Shown here: in pieces, positions 36,337 to 46,663 of the stretch
Numbering within the stretch: the first letter of the stretch is position 1
Layout of the letters: every line of letters starts with the position of its first letter
From: Aphanomyces cochlioides
Lineage: Eukaryota > Oomycota > Saprolegniomycetes > Saprolegniales > Verrucalvaceae
DNA length: 64,000 nucleotides
Direction: 5' to 3'
Assembly (NCBI GenBank): GCA_019828595.1
Contig: JAHQRK010000026.1
Location: 682,001-746,000 of the forward strand
The notes under the pieces: model-generated
The model's database searches: none
Seen by the model: only the letters and a program-made list of their open reading frames with translations
Told to the model about the DNA's origin: nothing
Translations under genes and position numbers: made by a program

Positions 36337-36765
36337 CTATCGCAGTTCGACATCTTGTCGATGACTCATTGCTCGTAGGACAATACACGACTTTAGTTTT
36401 GCCGCGCGGAGTTCGTTGTCACGTAGAACGCTGTAGATGGCCGCAGCCCATTCGTTCATTTCTTTTTCCGTGGCGGTGGCAATCACGAGGCGTCGCTTGG
36501 GTGTATTAATGGCAAGACGCCAATTTGTTGCGGCGGAGCGACCCGTTTTCATACAATCGAGAGGCATGATTTCCAAATCGGACTCGACACAAGTGGAGAG
36601 ATCGACGTGGCCTTTCTGGCGACCGTCTTGGTGCTCGTAATAGGCCAACGACTGCGACGTCAAGCAAAAATACCGAGGTTTCCAATTCCGTCGCGATAAA
36701 AAGCCGCCTCCGCCCGACCCTTTCCTGAAGAGAGTGCCAGCTTTCAAACAATCCGTGTAGAGCAT
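36337..36765 (-). CDS. Small PH-domain protein (cluster member 3)
   Basis: 142 aa with one PH domain at about 8-115: LKAGTLFRKGSGGGGFL, RRNWKPRYFCLTSQSLAYYE, KGHVDLSTC, NWRLAINTP, RRLVIATATE and the helix EMNEWAAAIYSVLRDNE. The KxGS..(F)L.RRNWKPRYF signature links it to the genes at 53297 and 54311. The basic first loop and Lys/Arg around NWKPRY are where PH domains contact inositol phosphates. The start is the only ATG just before the domain. No intron is evident. Confidence 0.85.
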   Translation of the reverse strand: MLYTDCLKAGTLFRKGSGGGGFLSRRNWKPRYFCLTSQSLAYYEHQDGRQKGHVDLSTCVESDLEIMPLDCMKTGRSAATNWRLAINTPKRRLVIATATEKEMNEWAAAIYSVLRDNELRAAKLKSCIVLRAMSHRQDVELR

Positions 36766-37369
36766 GGCTGGAGCGCACAATGAAGAAAATTACAAAATGG
36801 AGACGTTGGACGAGCGACTTTGCCCGTCTGACGCGTCTGTCTAGCTCTCAGATGGCTTGACATGGTTGCAAGGGATCGTGATCTTCACGATCGTTCGTTT
36901 GTTCACTTTATTAACTTGATAAAACATCTCACCAAACAATAATGCAATAAATATTCTGAACTTTATTGTATAAATATATTCTGAAATTTTGCAAATATGA
37001 GAACATCCCCATTTGAAAGTGATGAATCCACGAGTGATTTATCACAATAGAACGAATGAGTTCAATGCTGTTGCCTACACTTGCTTGGGTTGATCGTTTC
37101 TTTCAAATGCATTGCATTCCATTCTATCTGAATAGATGGTAAATATTGACCGGAATAATTGATTTAATTAAAAATGATGGAATTATTGTTTGAGGAGTTT
37201 AAATACAAAAACCACAGACATTTTAAAATAATTTAATGAATTTTAGGGAAGTATAAAAAACAGTATTTTCTGAATATTTCTTGGAATAATTTCTCGTGGA
37301 ACAATATTGACATAAATATTAGATGGGGTCGCTGGTATAACTCTATATTCAGCAAGTTCTAGGGCTATT
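36766..37369. other. AT-rich intergenic region left of the Tc1 element
   Basis: No coding frame or repeat recognised. Confidence 0.4.
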
Positions 37370-37371
37370 TA

Positions 37372-38903
37372 CAGTCCGCGACAAGGCTATACGATCACCC
37401 CGTCTTGAGGCTGTTCAATTTTAACCAATCACTTCTGGGCATCATAGCCAAATGCAGAATGAAGTATATTGATTTGCCAATATTATGGTGCCACCAGGGA
37501 TAGAATTGATGGTGTTGACACTGAGATACTTGCCTTCAAGTGAGCACAGGTATGTCAACGCGCGACATGGCTATACGATCAAGACGAATAACGCAGTCCC
37601 CTGACGCAATGCAAGCGTCATTCGTCAGGATCGTAGTCACAAATAACGCTTTAATCAATTTACGTGACTTGACGCTCACTTCGTTAAACATGTAGATGCA
37701 TAGAGGAAAGAAACTGACCGAGAAGGAGCAGGCTCAAATAGAGGCCTGGAATGTCGCCAACCAGTCTCAACGGTGGATTGCAAAGCAGCTTGGACGTTCA
37801 CAAAGCTGTATCTCAGCCTTCCTAACTTCCCCCGACACGTATGGCTCAGTAAAACGGACTGGACCGACGCCAAGGCTGAACCCCACGGCAGTCCGCGCTC
37901 TCATTCGAGACGCCTGCAAAGGCAAATCGACGGCTGCACAGCTCCAATCCGAAAACAAGTTGCCAATAGGCAAAAGACAAGTCCAGAGAATCCTCCGATC
38001 AAGTGACCGTCTCAACTGGGAGAAGAGAAAGTCTGGTCCCTGGATGACAGCACAACACTGTCGAAACCGAGTTGAGTGGGCGACCCTCCGTATTACTGAG
38101 GAATGTCTGTGGCGTCATATTATCTTCTCTGATGAAACGAAGTTTAATCCTGACGGCCCAGACGGTCTTCAGTACTACTGGCGGGATCTCCGGAAGGAGC
38201 CCCAGTATTTCAGCAAACGACAGAGTGGTGGTGGGTCTGTCATGGTTTGGGGTGGCTTTGCTGGTAGGGGAAAACTCCTCTTGCATTTTTAGAGGGAAAA
38301 CAAGACACCACGAAGTACTGTTCGACTTTGGAGAATTTTCTCCTCCCCTCTGCGGCTCGAATTGGAGGTGACTCTTGGGTCCTCCAGCAGGACAATGCGC
38401 CAATCCATTCCTCCAAGGCGACTAAAGATTGGATGGCCGCCAAAATATTCGTTTGTTGCCATGGCCTGCACGTTCTCCTGATTTGAATCCTATGGAGAAT
38501 GTGTGGTGCCAAATGGTGCGCACAGTTTACAAGAATGGCCGCACCTACAGTAGTCGGTCCGATTTGAAGATTGCAATTCAAAATGCGTGGAACCAGGTCA
38601 GCCAAAGCTCTCTCGACAAACTCCTTGCCTCAATGAATAAGCGTTGCGTCGAAATTGTAGCATTGAAAGGCCGTAGCATTGACTATTAACTCAGTTAATG
38701 TCATGATCGTATAGCCATGTCGTGGGTCATTAAAGTAATATGTAGTTTGGTTAGCTTCTAACACATAAATGTCACTTACATGCATTGCATTCGAGCTCTC
38801 ATGTTAAACTATCACTGTTCACCTCATCTAGCAGCATTTAATATGGCGAGGAGACCAAAAATGGCTCGTAAAAGGGGTGATCGTATAGCCATGTCGCGGA
38901 CTG
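37372..38903 (+). mobile_element. Tc1/mariner transposon with IR/DR-type ends and TA target duplication
   Basis: A 1532-bp element flanked by TA (37370-37371 and 38904-38905). The outer inverted repeats are ~32 bp, beginning CAGTCCGCGACA and containing GGCTATACGATCACCCC; left and right differ at one visible base. A second, internal copy of the core (CGCGACATGGCTATACGATCA) sits at 37561-37581 on the left, and its inverse at about 38703-38723 on the right. Two transposase sites per end is the IR/DR arrangement known from some Tc1 elements. It encloses one transposase gene. Confidence 0.9.
37696..38689 (+). pseudogene. Tc1/mariner DD34E transposase, broken by two frameshifts
   Basis: The N-terminal half (198 codons) has a helix-turn-helix DNA-binding region (WIAKQLGRSQSCISAFL, then the GPTPRLN hook) and the first catalytic Asp in FSDETKF (Asp146). 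After 38291 the frame shifts: LEGKQDTT to VLQQDNAPIHSS, with the second Asp, continues one frame over. After about 38444 it shifts again to WPARSPDLNPMENVW, with the catalytic Glu. The spacing between the second Asp and the Glu is 34 residues once the frames are read together. Both breaks are single bases in short T and A runs, so sequencing error is possible. As written, no full-length transposase is made. Confidence 0.88.
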
Positions 38904-38905
38904 TA

Positions 38906-40340
38906 ATAGCAAAAAATTATAAATTGTCCACTTTTAATAGAGCTTCTAAATATTTCTTTTATCCCGAGAACGTTTTGGATGGACATTTGATTTTTGTGAA
39001 TATGTGTAACGGCAGACCATGTAATGTCTTGTAGGCACAATTTGCACTCCAGCACAGCACAGAGACAAGAAAGGCGATGGATATATCGGTCTCTGCACGC
39101 CCGAAAGGCTCGAAATCAGACACGCCATCATTCAACGGACTTCAATCCAGATTTCGCAAAAGGCAAGGTGTTCGTTGAACGGACAGAGAGGATTGACGAC
39201 ACGGTTTGTGCTCAGTGTCTCCATATGGCTACCTCCCAATTGACAACTTCATCACGATGCAATTCAGTCAAAATTTCACTGGAAATCACAATGTCCCCCA
39301 AAGTTTAGCAACAAATCCCCTTAAAACAACTCATATTTAAGCTGCCCATCGTAGACGCTGAGGGCAACGAGTTTACCTTGCTAGGCTAGTTCCTAGTGTC
39401 AAGCAACATTCTCCACATGTACAAAGTGTATTGAGGGGCATAAATGTGCCTGTAGCTTGAGGGCTTAATACTGGAAGGGGAAAATCGATCAACTTAATGA
39501 ATATTTGAGAGTCAACTGTGCAACCGCGTCTCTTCTATCTCCTTTTCGAAAAAATAGAAGTCAACAACAAATCGGTCGTTCGACCGATTTGTTGTTGACT
39601 AGGTGGCGGTAGAAGTCCTGAGTAGATAATTCGACGAAAAGATTTACGATTGTGGCATTGTATTTTGTTCGTCCCCCTGGTTTGTGTCCTCCCATGATTA
39701 TTGTGTCCTTGCAACGATGGACAGCGTTCAAAGCATTGACACCGTGATGAATTGTCAGAGTAATGTAATCCTATCTTGAAAATGACTTGGATAAATACTA
39801 CATTCCCCCCGATCTGCCGTCATGACCTCGCGAAATTTCACATTCCCACGGCACAAAATAACACACTAAACACACTATTACACTGGCATACTGACTATTC
39901 AGCCGTGGGCAACTACAGCTCAAGTCCCCGCGAGTTGTTTGTGAATATCACAGCGATGAAGGGAGCCGTGACAGCGGGGAAATGTTTAAAAATTCCAGAA
40001 AACATAAATTTAATTGATTTCATGGAGGAATTGCATAGACCTGTGGGAGTATGCTTCCTTGCCTTTTGGTTCATCTGCTGTTGGAAAAGAAGTGATTTGT
40101 ACGTACACTAGAGGTGGGGAAGGCGGCCACGAGGGAAATTTCCTGCTGCGTAATATGCACACTAAAATTAAATGCAAGTATAAATTAAATGATAAATATT
40201 AATTTCATTGGTTATAAATTATTACTTCGTAGTAATTATTATCCAATTAAATTTATCCAAGAATATTATTTAAATTGGTCAACAGTTCACAATAAAATGG
40301 TAAAATGAATATATTCAGGAAAGTTAACTCGAAAATTGTC
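38906..40340. other. Intergenic region with a long perfect palindrome
   Basis: The perfect 20-bp-arm palindrome at 39559-39600 is the only clear structure. Short plus-strand frames around 39030-39300 (for example KKGDGYIGLCTPERLE in one frame) may be relics of a gene, but none extends. Confidence 0.4.
39559..39600. repeat. Perfect palindrome, 20-bp arms, 2-nt spacer
   Basis: AGTCAACAACAAATCGGTCG (39559-39578) is followed after TT by its exact reverse complement (39581-39600). No target duplication or gene boundary explains it. It could form a hairpin or cruciform, or be a dimeric protein site. Confidence 0.85.
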
Positions 40341-40409
40341 AATATGGAAAATAAAAATATCCGATTATTTGATTGGATAAACCCTCCAATCAAATAATTG
40401 AATATTTCA
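40336..40409. repeat. Palindromic inverted repeat, left copy
   Basis: It matches the reverse complement of 40657-40745 with two or three base changes and is itself palindromic around a 7-nt loop TAAACCC. It borders a copied PH-gene fragment. Confidence 0.75.
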
Positions 40410-40521
40410 ATGAGCTGCAGTACTTTGATCTCCACGGAAACCAGCGCGGCGGGCTCAATCTGACGAGAATACGAGGTCCCGATGCACTGACAATTCGACC
40501 GCCCAAGAACCTAGCGTCCGA
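40408..40521 (+). pseudogene. Duplicated 114-bp fragment of the tandem-PH gene
   Basis: Positions 40408-40521 repeat 40889-41002 with one visible base difference (C for T at about 40468). In the gene this stretch encodes the middle of the first PH domain (NELQYFDLHGNQRGG... to NLAS). Here it has no start, no other PH sequence and no continuation. It is a direct repeat 481 bp upstream of its source. Confidence 0.9.
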
Positions 40522-40656
40522 GCCGATGGGCGAAATCTACACGCGAGAGTCCCAAGCATACCCCACAAACTGCATGTCGATGCCACTTTTTCTCCACTTG
40601 GTACCCACGTGCCACATGCATATCTCGACCCCTTCAAGATACCCACTCGCCATGTG

Positions 40657-40723
40657 AAAATAAAAATATCCAATTATTTGATTGGAGGGTTTATCCAATC
40701 AAATAATTGGATATTTTTATTTT
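40657..40723. repeat. Perfect hairpin, 30-bp arms, 7-nt loop
   Basis: Positions 40657-40686 pair perfectly with 40694-40723 around GGGTTTA. It lies 65 bp before the start codon of the tandem-PH gene and, with 40336-40409, brackets the copied fragment. Confidence 0.9.
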
Positions 40724-40790
40724 CCATATTGACAATATTTTTTATTTTCCATATTGACAATATTTTTTATTTTCCATATTGACAATCATG
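40719..40790 (+). repeat. Short tandem repeat before the tandem-PH gene
   Basis: About three copies of a ~25-bp unit containing TATTTTCCATATTGACAAT, ending four bases before or at the ATG at 40788. It forms the immediate leader of the gene. Confidence 0.7.
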
Positions 40791-41513
40791 GCACAACTTG
40801 ACGACAACATGACCAAGTCGGGACGGCTGTACAAGCGTAGCTCGCAAGATCCGACGAAATGGAAGCCGCTTCACGCCCAGCTTACCAACAATGAGCTGCA
40901 GTACTTTGATCTCCACGGAAACCAGCGCGGCGGGCTCAATCTGACGAGAATACGAGGTCCTGATGCACTGACAATTCGACCGCCCAAGAACCTAGCGTCC
41001 GATCCAGACTGGGTTTTCGAGCTGGAGATTGAACCGACAAAGTGTGTGGCGCTTGCCGCATCATCCGAGAGCGATATGAATGACTGGGTGACTGCATTTG
41101 TACTGGTTTTGAGCAGTCACGTGGCTTCCAAGTCGTTTGACAAGGCATCCACGGCGAAATCGGGCCTGTTGTACAAGCAAAGCACGAAGGATTTGACGAA
41201 GTGGTCGCCAATAAATGTCCAGCTCACTCAGGCAGAGCTTCAGTATTTTGATCTATACGGAAGACAGCGTGGGGGTGTCGACCTGACTGGTATTGCAGGG
41301 CCAGATGCATTGACGGTTCGGCCATCACGGCCTTTGGCATCGGAATTCCAGTGGCTGTTGGAGCTCAAGGTGCACTCTGGCAAGACTGTCACGCTTGCAG
41401 CATCTTCCGAGCGTGAAATGAATGACTGGGCGTTCGCATTCCTGGTTGTTTTGCGTGCTAATGCAAGACGGCGTCGCGGTCATGTCGACTCGCTCAGCCT
41501 TCCCCTAGCCTGA
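40788..41513 (+). CDS. Tandem double PH-domain protein (cluster member 4)
   Basis: 241 aa with two PH domains in a row, about 8-112 and 122-228. Both show S(G)xLYKxS, KWxP, LQYFDL(H/Y)G, RGG(L/V)(N/D)LT, GPDALT(I/V)RP, an xLELE/K strand, LAASSE and the helix EMNDWxxAF with the invariant Trp. The two halves are similar enough to be an internal duplication. They are less like the single-PH neighbours, which have VMPxDCxKTG where this protein has GPDALTxRP. Two PH domains would raise membrane avidity (inference). The start is ATG 40788. The upstream region holds a perfect hairpin, a short tandem repeat and a copied fragment of this gene. Confidence 0.88.
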   Translation: MAQLDDNMTKSGRLYKRSSQDPTKWKPLHAQLTNNELQYFDLHGNQRGGLNLTRIRGPDALTIRPPKNLASDPDWVFELEIEPTKCVALAASSESDMNDWVTAFVLVLSSHVASKSFDKASTAKSGLLYKQSTKDLTKWSPINVQLTQAELQYFDLYGRQRGGVDLTGIAGPDALTVRPSRPLASEFQWLLELKVHSGKTVTLAASSEREMNDWAFAFLVVLRANARRRRGHVDSLSLPLA

Positions 41514-43179
41514 GGAAGCTCAAGGGGAAACCAGAGGTTTTCCAGCTCTGGACGTCTTTGTATCGAAGTGTTATGGCTAAATATCAATAACTTACGTGGG
41601 AATTAGAACCAAGACCACTGTGACCTCCCTAGGGAACGAGGGAGAAGTCGCGTGGAACCGGGATTTCCCTCAGAATACCCATGACGCTCCATTTCAGCCG
41701 TTAATGGAGCAAAATTCTAGCAATACATTGCCATGTCGATAGTTCATGTTCGAGTCAAGCATGTGGATCCCACCACGTCTTGTGAGAGGGAACTGGATGA
41801 ACACCTTATAGAGCAGAAGTGATCTTTGTTCTCGAATGGAAACACGACTGAGAGCCCTTTTGGATCTTTCCTCAGGAGCTACACCAAGGCGTAGCTCCTA
41901 CACGTGAATCTCTCAAGCTTCTCCATCGCCGCAAAATGTCCATCAGACCAAAGATGTTGCGAAATGGAGCGACGACAGTCTTGGCTGGGCATGAGTGACC
42001 CTTTGACTTGTCAGCCGATCCACTCGACAAATTATTGTTGTCACCCCCGACGCATTTGGTTAACAGGAAAATGTGTCCAGCTTGGAGTTGATCGTAGACA
42101 ATCCACTTGTCATAGATCCATTCATCAATCTTCTCTTCCTCTTGGAAGTACAGAAAACTAGCGCAACTTTGACATGGTTGCGTTGGATTGTCCCTGGATG
42201 AAGGGGACTCGCTGATTGATGCTCCGATCGCAGCGGCCCATTTACTCCTTTATGGATGGAGAGCATAAGAGCCTCACGACGTCAAATAGATTTTAGCCAA
42301 TCGAATTAATTAATTTTGCATTTCCACCAATCATAATCCTTAAAATACAGGCCATTTCCTGTCGACCACACGATTAATTTCAAATGGCCATCTCGAAACC
42401 ATGTTGTCTACTCGCGACGCCACTTCTGCATTCCGTCGTCGCGCACGAACATCAGAAGCTACATTTTCCCGCCGTGTGCCGTTATCGATGTTCCAACTGA
42501 GCAAGATATCCCATTCTGATCTTCGAGATATGCCCCAAGTGCAAAATGGCTCAACCCCTCCATGCAGCAGCTCAACATGACGTAGATTGAATTTGGGACT
42601 TCATTATCCTAGCCCCTACAAATTACGGCATAGACAGTATTGGCCGCTGAAACATGCCCCCTGCAATCTCCACCATGCTGTCGAAAAAAGGCGTGCGTCG
42701 GCTGGCAGCACCACCATATAAAGTCTCTGGGATAATAATTACTTAACCGCTGTTGTGGACTGTGGTTCTATGCGCTCAGTCTTGTTCAGTGTACAATAGA
42801 TGAACAGTCGACTCAAAGAAATGGTCTCCATCAATCAAGATCTTGTGCAAGATAATCAGTCTGACGAGGCTAAAACAAGATTACCTCTTTTTAAAGAAAT
42901 TCAACATAGTGTATAAAATATTTTTAATCTGAAACTTGTATTAAAATTACTTGACAAGTCAATTAACTAGTATTTTTGACATTTTGGAAATGTCATTAAA
43001 TCCAGGTAGCACTTTATCCACGTTCAGGTATATATACCTTTAAAATTTATACTTGTGAACAATATTATTTATTAATATACATTAAATAAACAAGTATTTA
43101 TTGTCTGCTGTGTATTAAAATTATACAGTATATTTGTACTGTTAAAATAGATAACAATTTCTAATAGTTTATAATATTA
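41514..43179. other. Intergenic region, no gene supported
   Basis: Frames are short and on both strands; none shows a recognisable domain. AT content rises after 42880. Confidence 0.45.
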
Positions 43180-43762
43180 GGGTTGGTCTGGATGCCGAAA
43201 AAAATGCCAAAAAAAGAGATTTTTTGGCAATTTTTGAAAAATTGGCATTTTTTAGAACTATGTCTATCTGGATCAAAAGAATGACATTTTTCAAAAATTG
43301 CCAAAAATTAAAGATTTTGGCAAAAAATAAAAAAGTGATCGAGAGGTGTTTTTTTCGTGAAACGTGTAAAAAATATAAAAAATTTGTGCAACGACATACA
43401 ATCTGGATATGCTTTCTGCAATTCTGCGTCCCTCATTCGCAATTCTGTCTTGTTGTGATTCGTTTTACCCTCGCATGGTCAACAATGTTGTGTTTGACAT
43501 TGCTCAAGTGCGGAAATTCTTTCGTTGACCAGATCTCAGCTTAATCTCAATATCAAGTGTGTGGAGAGAATGCTGATCAATTCATTATCCAATCCTAGGT
43601 TCCTCAATTCTTAAGAAATGAGTCATAATTTTATGAAATTTTATTCATCCAGACAGCCAAAAAATATCAGGAAAAAAAACAGTCCAATTTGTTTTGGTAT
43701 TTTTGAACCAAAAAAATAAAAAATAATTTGGCCAAAAATTGGAGTGTGATCCAGACTCACCC
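43180..43762. mobile_element. 583-bp MITE with TTA target duplications (PIF/Harbinger-like)
   Basis: TTA (43177-43179 and 43763-43765) flanks inverted ends GGGTTGGTCTGGAT and GGGTGAGTCTGGAT. The interior is AT-rich with repeated motifs of the TTTTTGGCAATTTTT type and no transposase. A 3-bp TWA duplication with GGG-starting ends is typical of PIF/Harbinger non-autonomous elements, so that class is inferred. Confidence 0.7.
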
Positions 43763-43765
43763 TTA

Positions 43766-44264
43766 AACAAGTTCAACGAGACAAGAGGTACCTATCAAGG
43801 GTACTGCAGTACGTATCCAAAGAGGCTGGTCGGGGAATGTCGGTGTCGATGTCTGTTAGTGTTTTACGATAAATCCAGCCCTCTGATTGGCTCATTTGTC
43901 AAATTTCCGGATAATTAACAGCTTTGCGGTCTGTCGATGTTTCCGGATTATCTCAAGCATCGATGCAGTTTCCCAGGCTTTGATGATGCATCAATGCCCG
44001 TGAACGCCTGGCAATGCCTCAGGCACTTTTTCAGAAAAAACGAAGAATTAATCACAGAAAAATTTGAAAAAGTAACACGAAGACGTCCGGATATCATCGA
44101 TGCCCAGACATCGACATAGACGATTCCCGACCAGCCTCAAAAGAGTAGCAACCACAAAATTCACTGTCCTTCCGTTGAATAATGTAGTCCGAATTCTTTG
44201 ACTTCCTTGCATCCGTTAGTACTTGTAGCCCTTTCAATCCCCGCATTACTCAATAATTCCCCTC
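43766..44264. other. Short intergenic region before a PH gene
   Basis: No gene supported. A 60-codon plus frame at 43937-44119 has no recognisable feature. Confidence 0.4.
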
Positions 44265-44702
44265 ATGAGCACGCCACGACGCCCCCATCGTCAGTCTTTC
44301 ATGACGCTTTCGGACGATAACGCCACGATCGTCTTGCATCAAGGGATGCTTTGGAAACAAGGCCAGATCCGTCGCAATTGGAAGCCCCGGTACATGGAAC
44401 TAAGTGCCACGGAGCTGAAATACTTTGACAAAACGACGCGCAAAGGTTCAGTGGATTTGACTCAATGCCTCCCCACCGATTTGGAAATCATGCCCGCCGA
44501 CAAGCCAAAGACGGGTACGTCCGACTCGACCCCCTGGCGCCTTGCGATTCAAGCCCGTGAACGTCGATTCTGCGTCGCTGCGGCCACGGAACAGGACATG
44601 TACGCGTGGGCATTCTCGATTCTGGCGATCTTCCGAGCCAACGAAACACGCATGCAGAAACGCATGGCAGTGGAAGACTCTTCCCCAACCTCCGATGAAT
44701 AA
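44265..44702 (+). CDS. Small PH-domain protein (cluster member 5)
   Basis: 145 aa with one PH domain at about 22-125: VLHQGMLWKQGQIRRNWKPR, YMELSATELKYFD, KGSVDLTQC, the cluster-specific IMPADKPKTG, WRLAIQARERRFCVAAATE and the helix QDMYAWAFSILAIFRANE. A ~20-residue N-terminal leader (STPRRPHRQS) and a short acidic tail flank it. It converges with the minus-strand PH gene at 45179. Probable phosphoinositide-binding adaptor; function otherwise unknown. Confidence 0.86.
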   Translation: MSTPRRPHRQSFMTLSDDNATIVLHQGMLWKQGQIRRNWKPRYMELSATELKYFDKTTRKGSVDLTQCLPTDLEIMPADKPKTGTSDSTPWRLAIQARERRFCVAAATEQDMYAWAFSILAIFRANETRMQKRMAVEDSSPTSDE

Positions 44703-45178
44703 GTCAGTCGAATAAATGTGGATATGTCGTGGAATAAGCAGAGAGCCCACATGAAAGCCCCTCTCTGAGCCCTTAGTGTCTAGGGAATCCCCCCTGGGTC
44801 GGTGCCGCAGGTGTAGAATTGACCGCATTCGTCGAATGATCTGCCTCATTGCCGCTATTTCCAAGGCAAGGACAGCTTTATACCAGAGTCCTCTTGGACT
44901 ACTACATTAATAGCCCTAACGTTGCTGGAATCATCTTTTCACTCTCCTCTTAAGGCCAAAGACCCCCAGATGCCACAAACAGCACCACCATCAACGAATT
45001 CCTCCAAGTCTTCAGTGTTAGCCAGCTTGAGCCGAGGGCTAACACGATTCTCTGGTCCTGTGTTGTCGACAGGGAGGCAGGTACAAGGCTGGAGACGCTG
45101 GAGACTTTAAGGTGGACATACATGTTGTTGATTGACTTTGGCAAAAATATTCTCAATAAGTTCGTGAACGACGACGGT
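44703..45178. other. Spacer between convergent PH genes
   Basis: Presumably holds both 3' UTRs. No gene or repeat seen. Confidence 0.4.
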
Positions 45179-45607
45179 TTAATACCCAGCAGGGACATGG
45201 ACAAAGCTCACTGGACTTCGCATGTGCATTTCTGGATGGTCCCAGCGGATTTCGTTGGCGCGCAAGACGCTCGTGATGGCATTGACCCATTCTCGCATTT
45301 CTCTTTCAGAAGGAGCGGCCAGGACAAAGCGTCTGTCGGGTGTATTGATCGCAACCCGCCATTCTGAAGCTCCCGAGTGGCCCGTTTTCCCACAATCTGG
45401 AGGCATGACTTCAACGGCGCTGGTATTGCTTGTTGATAAATCCACGCTGCCTTTGAGATGGCCGTCTTCGTGGTCGTAGTAGTAGAGCGTATCGAGTGTC
45501 AAGACCAAATAGCGCGTTTTCCAGTTATGGCGGTGGAAGAGACCACTCCCAGAGCCCTTTTTGAACGCCGTGCCTGCCTTGACAATGGGCTGCTGTTGGT
45601 ATGGCAT
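45179..45607 (-). CDS. Small PH-domain protein (cluster member 6)
   Basis: 142 aa, ATG at 45607. PH domain at about 8-118: VKAGTAFKKGSGSGLFHRHN, RYLVLTLDTLYYYD, LKGSVDLSTS, VMPPDCGKTG, EWRVAINTP, RRFVLAAPSE and the helix EMREWVNAITSVLRANE. It is the near-duplicate of the gene at 34686-35147; the KKGSG(S/A)GLFHR(H/Q)NWK segment and the end of the domain are almost identical, so this pair is the youngest duplication in the cluster. Likely role: membrane-lipid adaptor. Confidence 0.88.
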   Translation of the reverse strand: MPYQQQPIVKAGTAFKKGSGSGLFHRHNWKTRYLVLTLDTLYYYDHEDGHLKGSVDLSTSNTSAVEVMPPDCGKTGHSGASEWRVAINTPDRRFVLAAPSEREMREWVNAITSVLRANEIRWDHPEMHMRSPVSFVHVPAGY

Positions 45608-46457
45608 GTGGACGAGAGAAAATGCGGAAATGGGGACGAGACGATCGCCATCTTGTCTATGCTGAAGATCACTCCTGGTCAGTCCACATTCAGATTAATT
45701 TATAAAAAATTCAATTCTACTCGAATTTTTCAATATTTATATTAAATCCTCAATGTATATTTTAAAAATATTTATTTTATCGGAAAAATTGAAATTACAC
45801 GATTTCTGCCTTTGGTATGATATTGACAGCGAGTAGACACTTCTGTCGGAGTTGATTAGCTTGAATATGAGATTACGCGTTGGAAAATGATCTATTTATT
45901 CTGCTGATGATATTGTGAGATTCATTCTAAATAGTGAGATCGGCTGGAAATGTATCGATTTTTTAAATCGATTTTCCAATCTCGCAGCCAATCAGAATCG
46001 AGTATTTAACTAATTCACACAAAAACACACCCCAACACACATGCAAGTAATTTGGCCAATATTCGGTTAAACTTGGCTTCAGTATGGTCAAATCGATTTG
46101 GAAATGCATTTGAGTTTTGGTCAAAAATACAAATTTGACTGAAATTGACAATTTAGTTGGAATGAATAGAGTGCCCCCCCTCAGCCCCCAATTGGGATAT
46201 ATATATATATATAAAATTACATCGACTGCATTTAGCAAAATGGATACAAGCACTTCTTATAGCAAGCTGTGATGAAGAAAATATTTTTCCCAATTAATTG
46301 GATTTTGATCTAAGCTCTCCTCGCAAATCCCCCCTCGAGCTCCACTTTGCCCCCCTCTACAGGGAGAAAACCAATTCCATCTACTAGTACAAGAAAGAAC
46401 TTTTATATCGGCTTCACATCTGAGAGCAAATTGACAGTGAATTGAAGCTTTCAAATA
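45608..46457. other. AT-rich spacer with a dispersed repeat copy
   Basis: Contains the 45911-46150 repeat and a short (TA)n run near 46196-46213. No gene. Confidence 0.5.
45911..46150 (-). repeat. Dispersed ~245-bp repeat, minus copy
   Basis: The reverse complement of this stretch matches 51229-51475 closely over its whole length, including TACTCGATTCTGATTGGCTG and the ACTGAAATTGACA end. The ends are not obviously inverted repeats. Confidence 0.85.
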
Positions 46458-46663
46458 CTGATTTCCCTCTCAGTTTTAAACGGGTGATATTTATCGAGTT
46501 TCACAAGTCATTTAGTAATTGACTGAATATAAATGTTTAGAGGTGACTCTCACTATCAGCTCTTCCATACTGAATTCAAATTTTGAAAGTACTCTATATT
46601 TTGATAATATTAATTTGTAAAAATTATCAATTGTGGGCCGTTTAAAAGTGAGAGGGAAATCAG
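46458..46663 (+). mobile_element. ~206-bp MITE with TA target duplication, copy 1
   Basis: TA (46456-46457 and 46664-46665) flanks terminal inverted repeats of ~26 bp starting CTGATTTCCCTCTCA and ending near AAACGG. It has no coding capacity. The TA duplication suggests mobilisation by a Tc1/mariner transposase. Copy 2 at 54040-54238 is in the opposite orientation. Confidence 0.85.

Noticed and set aside
40687..40693. GGGTTTA as an internal telomere repeat
   Set aside because: A single 7-mer in a hairpin loop; no second unit adjacent.
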